NCBI GenBank assembly: GCA_003152795.1
Contig: PMBA01000347.1
Span: 3,368-15,763, forward strand
DNA: 12,396 nt
Direction: 5' to 3'
From: Acidobacteriaceae bacterium
GTDB taxonomy: Bacteria > Acidobacteriota > Terriglobia > Terriglobales > Acidobacteriaceae
A program made the translations under genes and the position numbers. Below the pieces are notes generated by a model, which did no database searches, was not told the DNA's origin, and saw only the letters and a program-made list of their open reading frames with translations. Positions 9,056 to 12,396 of this stretch are shown here, piece after piece. Numbering within the stretch: position 1 is the first letter of the stretch; each line of letters begins with the position of its first letter.

Positions 9056-9331
9056 CGACGGTGTCGTGCCTGTGGCGCGGACACTGTTGTCCGCGACCTC
9101 TCGGAGCGTAAAATTCGAGAGTACCGCAGATTTAGATGAAGTAGGCTTTCATTTTGATGGAGTCAAGCCGCCCCTTGTTCCCCGAACACCGCCCGATAAA
9201 ACCCGCCCGCCAGGCTTCGCCGACAATCGGAGCCTGCCAGAACAGCCACAATTAACCAAACAGGATTCTTCAGAGTCTGTGAGAATGAACCGCAAGGCGC
9301 TGCGGTGTGCTTCAGACGGGGAATTGGCAAC
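9056..9331. promoter_or_regulatory. Divergent intergenic region (chrA / small membrane protein)
   Basis: This 276-bp region separates chrA (minus) from the small membrane protein gene (plus) and should hold promoters for both. On the minus strand a good -35, TTGACT (reverse of 9161-9166), is followed after 17 bases by a poor -10 (TACTTC). An inverted repeat, CTCTCG (9098-9103) and CGAGAG (9116-9121), with a 12-base spacer sits directly upstream of the hairpin repeat in the chrA leader and could be an operator. No convincing plus-strand promoter was found. I see no further gene in this stretch. Confidence 0.3.
9071..9100. repeat. Short hairpin repeat, copy 2 (CGCGGACA/TGTCCGCG)
   Basis: This is the second copy of the 30-nt element at 5997-6026 (26 of 30 bases identical, same orientation). 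The core is a perfect 8-bp inverted repeat, CGCGGACA (9076-9083) and TGTCCGCG (9088-9095), with a CTGT loop. The loop bases differ between copies while the stem is kept, as expected for a structure-conserved REP-like element. This copy would form a stem in the chrA leader, ending about 20 bases before the ATG. Confidence 0.65.
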
Positions 9332-9547
9332 GTGAATATGCTGACGCTATTCGGGTTGTTCGCAGTAACCGCGATGCTGGTGACTTACGCGCTGGAGAAC
9401 CGCAGCACTTGGTTCATCCTCGCGTTCGCGGCGGCCTGCGCGCTCGGCTCTGTCTATGGATTCCTGCAAGGCGCCTGGCCCTTTGGAGTGGTCGAGGCCA
9501 TTTGGTCGGTCGTCGCCTTGCGCCGCTGGTATCAAACAAAGCAATGA
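9332..9547 (+). CDS. Small hydrophobic membrane protein, 71 residues
   Basis: From the GTG at 9332 the product is 71 residues: two clear membrane spans (about residues 3-20 and 26-45), a short loop with FLQGAWPFG (44-52), and a hydrophobic segment ending in the basic RRWYQTK. I do not recognise a named family; the pattern of a tiny inner-membrane protein ending in VVEAIWSVVALRRW is one I associate with hypothetical proteins of unknown role. The start was chosen because GGGGAA (9318-9323) lies eight bases upstream. The ATG two codons later, or a GTG at 9305, are alternatives. It stands alone on the plus strand, between chrA and the convergent YkgJ-type gene. No function is proposed. Confidence 0.7.
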   Translation: MNMLTLFGLFAVTAMLVTYALENRSTWFILAFAAACALGSVYGFLQGAWPFGVVEAIWSVVALRRWYQTKQ

Positions 9548-9604
9548 ACTGCGAAGCGCCGCAGGTAGAAGCACGCAAAAGAAAAGCATTGCCGTAAGGA
9601 GAAC

Positions 9605-10231
9605 TCACTTCACAGCGAATGCCACCAGCGTCCGACCCTTTGGCCCACGCGTCTTCTCGACCTTCCGCAACAGCTCCGCTTCCAGGTCATCCGCATCGGC
9701 AACCATCTCGCAAGCGGCGATCTCTTGGTCAGTCGCGCCGTGAAAGCAGAGTTCGCACACTCCCAGCCCGCCCTCCGCTCGCAGCGGGGGGCCAAACGTG
9801 CGGCACGTCATCGGCCGAGCCTCGTAGAGATCGCACAATCCCGTCTCCGGATCGAGCACCGGACACATTTCATCATTCCCAAATTCCGCGAAGCGCTTTT
9901 CCGCCTCTGGACCCTCGTCCAGCACACCGGTCTTCAAGTCCCCCGGAAACGACGCCGCCAACCGCCGCGCCGAGTCTCGCGCCCGCGCGTGAATCCGCGA
10001 CGCCCTTTGCGCGTCCTTCCTTTCCAGTTCAGCCAACCCGTCTTGCAACCGCACTGCATCCAGTTGATGAATGGCAAACACCCCCACGCAGCACTGCGTG
10101 CATCCCGGACGACACACCAGCCACTCACCACTGCGCCGCGCAGCATCCGCCAGAGCAGCGCTCACAATCTGAATCAGCTCTGCATCTCCAGCCGGCAATC
10201 GCCTCGGTGACATCCCGGAAGCATACCGCAT
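9605..10231 (-). CDS. YkgJ-type cysteine-cluster protein
   Basis: The 208-residue product carries the cysteine pattern of the YkgJ/CxxCxxCC family, thought to bind zinc or an iron-sulfur cluster. The first set is C40, C44, C47 and C48 (CRPGCTQCC). The second is C123, C133 and C143 within CPVLDPETGLCDLYEARPMTCRTFGP-type sequence, followed by C159 and C162. The GLC..YE.RP..CR spacing is highly typical. The middle (about 60-95) is a charged helix. No signal peptide or membrane span is seen, so it is probably cytoplasmic. Family members are widespread and mostly without a known reaction. The ATG at 10231 is the longest start; ATG 10213 is equally possible because neither has a clear ribosome site. 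It is separated from the upstream small gene by an intrinsic terminator, so it should have its own promoter. Confidence 0.88.
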   Translation of the reverse strand: MRYASGMSPRRLPAGDAELIQIVSAALADAARRSGEWLVCRPGCTQCCVGVFAIHQLDAVRLQDGLAELERKDAQRASRIHARARDSARRLAASFPGDLKTGVLDEGPEAEKRFAEFGNDEMCPVLDPETGLCDLYEARPMTCRTFGPPLRAEGGLGVCELCFHGATDQEIAACEMVADADDLEAELLRKVEKTRGPKGRTLVAFAVK

Positions 10232-10291
10232 CGCCTGCGCCGCGCAGAGTCGACGCCATCACGAACCAGGACTGGAGGGACACCTGGCGCC

Positions 10292-10332
10292 GAAAATGAA
10301 AATGGAGGATGAGCGCGTTCGCCCATCCTCCA
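10292..10332 (-). terminator. Intrinsic terminator after the 61-residue gene
   Basis: Read on the minus strand, a perfect 9-bp stem (TGGAGGATG, reverse of 10324-10332, with CATCCTCCA, reverse of 10303-10311) encloses an inner GCG/CGC pair. It is followed at once by the T-rich tail TTTTCATTTTC. It lies 31 bases after the TAA of the small proline-rich gene. It insulates the YkgJ-type gene downstream. Confidence 0.75.
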
Positions 10333-10363
10333 GGGAGTGGTTAGCAACTACAGAAAACAAGGG

Positions 10364-10549
10364 TTACTTGCTGTCGCCGTCGTGATCTACATCAGTACTC
10401 TTTAAGGTGACCTTGTCCTGCGGGAGCGTGCCACTGGTTGAAGTCTGGGCTGGGGGTTGTGGCTGGCGAGCAGCCGTTTGTGCAACTTGGTTCGCGGAGT
10501 TGGCTTGGGCACTGCTTATAGGATTGATCATAGTGAAGGGGATCGGCAT
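10364..10549 (-). CDS. Small Pro/Gln/Ala-rich protein of unknown function
   Basis: This 61-residue (or 55 from the second ATG) protein has no membrane span or known fold. It reads as MINPISSAQANS, then a Gln/Ala/Pro-rich middle (about 21-42), then LPQDKVTLKSTDVDHDGDSK. The 'QDKVTLKS' part recalls a short 'D-x-V-x-L-S' motif seen in small flagellar-associated or FlgM-like peptides, but this is too weak for a call. The DVDHDGD end is acidic and might bind a divalent ion. Supporting it as a real gene are an excellent terminator 31 bases after its stop and its place at a divergent intergenic region. Against it is the absence of a clear ribosome site at either start. An overlapping opposite-strand frame (10407-10787) is judged less likely. 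Confidence 0.5.
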   Translation of the reverse strand: MPIPFTMINPISSAQANSANQVAQTAARQPQPPAQTSTSGTLPQDKVTLKSTDVDHDGDSK

Positions 10550-10596
10550 TTTCGAAAAACTCTTTGGTGAAATCGGACCGAAGTCAGCGATCTTCC

Positions 10597-10607
10597 GTAA
10601 CCGTTAC
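10597..10607. promoter_or_regulatory. Palindrome GTAAC-C-GTTAC, possible operator
   Basis: This is a perfect 11-base inverted repeat (GTAAC, one central base, GTTAC) in the 198-bp region between two divergent genes. A complementary GGACC (10575-10579) and GGTCC (10621-10625) flank it at near-equal distance, so the surrounding 50 nt could also fold as RNA. A single copy is weak evidence. Confidence 0.3.
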
Positions 10608-10667
10608 TTCTCGCCAACGGGGTCCAGGCTTTCGTCTTCGCCGCGTGAACTAAGGACCAAATGTGTC

Positions 10668-10696
10668 AGTCATCAACCGGACGACTACGATATAAT
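10668..10696 (+). promoter_or_regulatory. Putative sigma-70 promoter with TATAAT box
   Basis: A perfect consensus -10 TATAAT lies at 10691-10696, 51 bases before the ATG of the exported 229-residue protein. The -35 region 17 bases upstream (AGTCAT, 10668-10673) does not match the consensus, so an activator may be needed. Transcription would begin near 10703, giving a leader of about 45 bases that contains the AAGGGGA ribosome site. Confidence 0.45.
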
Positions 10697-10747
10697 CTGC
10701 GCCATTGAAAGTGTTGTCCCGGCCAGTCGACCAACAAGGGGACGCAA

Positions 10748-11437
10748 ATGTTCAGCAAAACGATCGCAGTTGGATACGCCGTGTTAACTGTCGTTCTCGG
10801 CTCCTCTACGCTGCTCAGTCAAACGAGCCCCGGCCCGCCCAATTCCCCGTCCGGACGTGAATTTCCGGTCATCATGCGCCAAAACGTCATTGCCGGGAAA
10901 ACCCCCGTCGGAACCAAGGTGCAGGCCAATCTGGCAATCGCGACCCTGGTCGAAGGCGTAGTTATCCCGCGCGACGCCCTTTTGTCCGGAGAAGTTACGG
11001 AGTCGGTGGCGAAATCGAAAAGCGACCCCTCCCGGCTCGGCATTCGCATGGATTCCGCCCAATGGAAGAATGGTGCGGCACCCATCAAGGTCTACTTGAC
11101 CTCATGGTATTACCCGGTGGCGGCAACGTCGGCTCAGGACCTCTCGTACCAGCCACCCGGCGCCGCGCAGAGCGTCAGAAGATGGAATGGGATGGGCACC
11201 TACCCGGACAAGAACGCGCCGCCGGATCCGCAGCCGCTTCCGGGGCCGGACAGGGACTCCAGCCCGGCTACGGCCTCGATGATTTCCAAACACCGTGTAC
11301 TCATGAAAGACGTGGACGCGACCAGCAACCCGGATGGATCGGTTACGCTTACCACCATGCGTTTCAATCTCAAGCTCGATAAGGTGACGACTTACGTCCT
11401 CGCCGCCGGCGGCCTGGTGCCGACGAATCACCCATAA
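10748..11437 (+). CDS. Exported protein of unknown function, TrbI-like beta-rich region
   Basis: The 229-residue product has a likely signal peptide (MFSK, a hydrophobic core at about 5-23, cleavage near LSQ-TS). Residues 38-120 (FPVIMRQNVIAGKTPVGTKVQ..., VVIPRDALLSGEVTES, LGIRMDSAQWKNG, IKVYLTSWYYP) look like a compact beta-rich domain. The 'PVGTKVQANL...GVVIPRDALLSGEV' run recalls the beta-barrel part of VirB10/TrbI-like proteins, but no secretion genes are nearby and homology is not claimed. A proline-rich linker (about 135-175) and a C-terminal segment ending in LVPTNHP follow. The ATG is preceded by AAGGGGA at good spacing, and a TATAAT box lies upstream. The protein is probably periplasmic or surface-associated. 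It may or may not be linked with the downstream pilT gene, 183 bp away. Confidence 0.78.
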   Translation: MFSKTIAVGYAVLTVVLGSSTLLSQTSPGPPNSPSGREFPVIMRQNVIAGKTPVGTKVQANLAIATLVEGVVIPRDALLSGEVTESVAKSKSDPSRLGIRMDSAQWKNGAAPIKVYLTSWYYPVAATSAQDLSYQPPGAAQSVRRWNGMGTYPDKNAPPDPQPLPGPDRDSSPATASMISKHRVLMKDVDATSNPDGSVTLTTMRFNLKLDKVTTYVLAAGGLVPTNHP

Positions 11438-11620
11438 CCCAGGTTGCCGGACTTCTGCAGCCACCCTTAACCCTTAAAAGATCGGGCCTTCCGTAATCTA
11501 TCCCGCCCAAGCCTCGGCGAGTACGCTCCAGAGTAAGCCTCAACGCAGCAGACTCTCTCAGAAAACCTATCCCGGTTTCTTAACTGAATCGTTCCTGATC
11601 CGAAGGGCGGCGCTGCCTCG
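11438..11620. other. Intergenic region before pilT-like gene
   Basis: This 183-bp stretch is without a gene. It contains a near-direct repeat beginning AAGCCTC about 33 bases apart and an imperfect hairpin (AAACC/GGTTT with a TATCCC loop) at about 11570-11585. No T-run makes a convincing terminator, and no consensus promoter was found for the gene that follows. A cyclic-di-GMP riboswitch was considered and not supported. Confidence 0.3.
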
Positions 11621-12396
11621 ATGTCTACTCCTGTCATTGGTGTACCGAATGTGGTTCCTTCCGCTCCGCGGGAGGGCGCAGCAGCAGCTCCTGCCGCAGT
11701 GCCATTCTCCACTCCGGCGCTGCTGGCGGCGATGCTGAAAGCTTCGCCGAAAATCAGCGATCTCTTCTTTTCGCCGGGCAAACCACCGCTGGTCGAAATC
11801 AGCGGGAAACTGTTCCCGACCGGAGGGGCGCGGGTTCTCAATAGCGACGATACCCGGCGCATTGCTTCCGATCTGATTGGGAACAACCAGCATGCCATTG
11901 ATAACCTGAAGGAGCTTGGTTCCTGCGATGTCTCCTACAGTTTGCCGGGCGCCTACCGGTTTCGGATCAATATCTTCATGCAGCGGGGCTCCTGTGCCGT
12001 CGTGATGCGAGTAATTCCGGGTAAGATCCCCAACTTCGAGAGCCTGAACCTGCCTGCCGAATTAGGCAAGATTGTGGCCCTGCGCAATGGGATCGTGTTA
12101 GTCACGGGCCCGACTGGTTCCGGCAAATCCTCCACCCTGGCGGCGATCATCGACAAAATCAACACCGAGCAGTCGTATCACGTGCTCACGATCGAGGATC
12201 CCATCGAGTTCCTGCACCTGCACAAGAACTGCATCGTGCATCAACGTGAATTGCACAGCGATACGCCGAGTTTTGCCTTGGCGTTGAGAGCGGCGCTGCG
12301 CCAGGCTCCGAAAGTAATCCTGGTCGGAGAGATGCGGGACCGCGAGACCATCGAGATCGCGATGGAGGCGGCGGAAACCGGCCACCTGGTGCTTTC
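11621..12396 (+). CDS. pilT: PilT-family twitching motility/pilus retraction ATPase, 3' end outside window
   Basis: 258 codons are open from ATG 11621 to the right edge. Product motifs are those of the secretion ATPase superfamily, PilT/PilU branch: Walker A GPTGSGKS (163-170), Asp box TIEDPIEF (190-197), HQREL...DTPSF (207-218), Walker B ILVGEMRD (233-240) and His box ETGHLV (252-257). PilT powers retraction of type IV pili at the inner membrane. Two features differ from the textbook enzyme: an Ala/Pro-rich leader of about 30 residues before the N-terminal domain, and SDLFF where SDLHL is usual (47-51). It could therefore be a PilT paralogue or PilU-like protein. An in-frame TGA at 11585 with no other start codon after it fixes the start, although the ribosome site is poor (AAGGG 14 bases away). 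No other pilus gene lies in the window. Confidence 0.9.
   Translation, partial: MSTPVIGVPNVVPSAPREGAAAAPAAVPFSTPALLAAMLKASPKISDLFFSPGKPPLVEISGKLFPTGGARVLNSDDTRRIASDLIGNNQHAIDNLKELGSCDVSYSLPGAYRFRINIFMQRGSCAVVMRVIPGKIPNFESLNLPAELGKIVALRNGIVLVTGPTGSGKSSTLAAIIDKINTEQSYHVLTIEDPIEFLHLHKNCIVHQRELHSDTPSFALALRAALRQAPKVILVGEMRDRETIEIAMEAAETGHLVL

Noticed and set aside
10407..10787. Plus-strand frame of 126 codons with a hydrophobic stretch opposite the small Pro/Gln-rich gene
   Set aside because: It runs into the signal peptide of the well-supported exported protein and has a degenerate C-terminal half. The minus-strand frame has a matching terminator.
11438..11620. Cyclic-di-GMP riboswitch upstream of the pilT-like gene
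   Set aside because: The region is short of the conserved GEMM core and tetraloop elements; only an imperfect hairpin was seen.
1..12396. CRISPR arrays, tRNA or rRNA genes, insertion sequences
   Set aside because: No regularly spaced repeats, cloverleaf-like sequence, rRNA signatures or transposase frames were recognised on either strand.

Overview
The window looks like a high-GC bacterial chromosome segment. My best guess is Acidobacteriota (Terriglobia/Koribacter-like). This rests on general resemblance: the style of the secreted and small proteins, the short GCGGACA/TGTCCGC hairpin repeats, and a PilT-type ATPase beside unrelated housekeeping genes. No rRNA, tRNA, CRISPR array, insertion sequence or phage gene was seen.

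Layout. Positions 1-5896 hold a tight minus-strand operon, transcribed right to left: a HAD-like/fatty acyl-CoA reductase fusion (3458-5896), a second extended SDR of the thioester-reductase type (2334-3473), a polysaccharide pyruvyl transferase family protein (928-2337), and an AMP-binding acyl-CoA synthetase (start at 885, C-terminus beyond the left edge). The first three genes overlap by 16 and 4 bp, and the last follows after 42 bp. The likely theme is acyl activation and reduction to a fatty aldehyde or alcohol for a modified lipid (ether lipid, wax or glycolipid). The product cannot be read from sequence, and the pyruvyl-transferase-like member is the unexpected partner.

Positions 6101-9055 hold a second minus-strand operon: a chromate-type transporter (chrA), a GNAT acetyltransferase of the phosphinothricin/methionine-sulfone type, and an exported 402-residue protein with a segment resembling the NADAR (YbiA-like) signature. 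Gaps are about 20 bp. This resembles a small stress or detoxification unit.

Positions 9332-10549 hold small accessory genes: a 71-residue membrane protein (+), a YkgJ-type cysteine-cluster protein (-), and a 61-residue proline/glutamine-rich protein (-) followed by a clear intrinsic terminator. To the right, on the plus strand, lie an exported 229-residue protein with a TATAAT box upstream and the first 258 codons of a PilT-family twitching/retraction ATPase that runs off the right edge.

Most worth a second look: (i) the four-gene acyl-reduction operon with a pyruvyl transferase family member; (ii) the HAD domain fused to the reductase, which has lost its catalytic aspartates; (iii) the exported NADAR-like protein; (iv) the paired 30-nt hairpin repeats in two intergenic regions.
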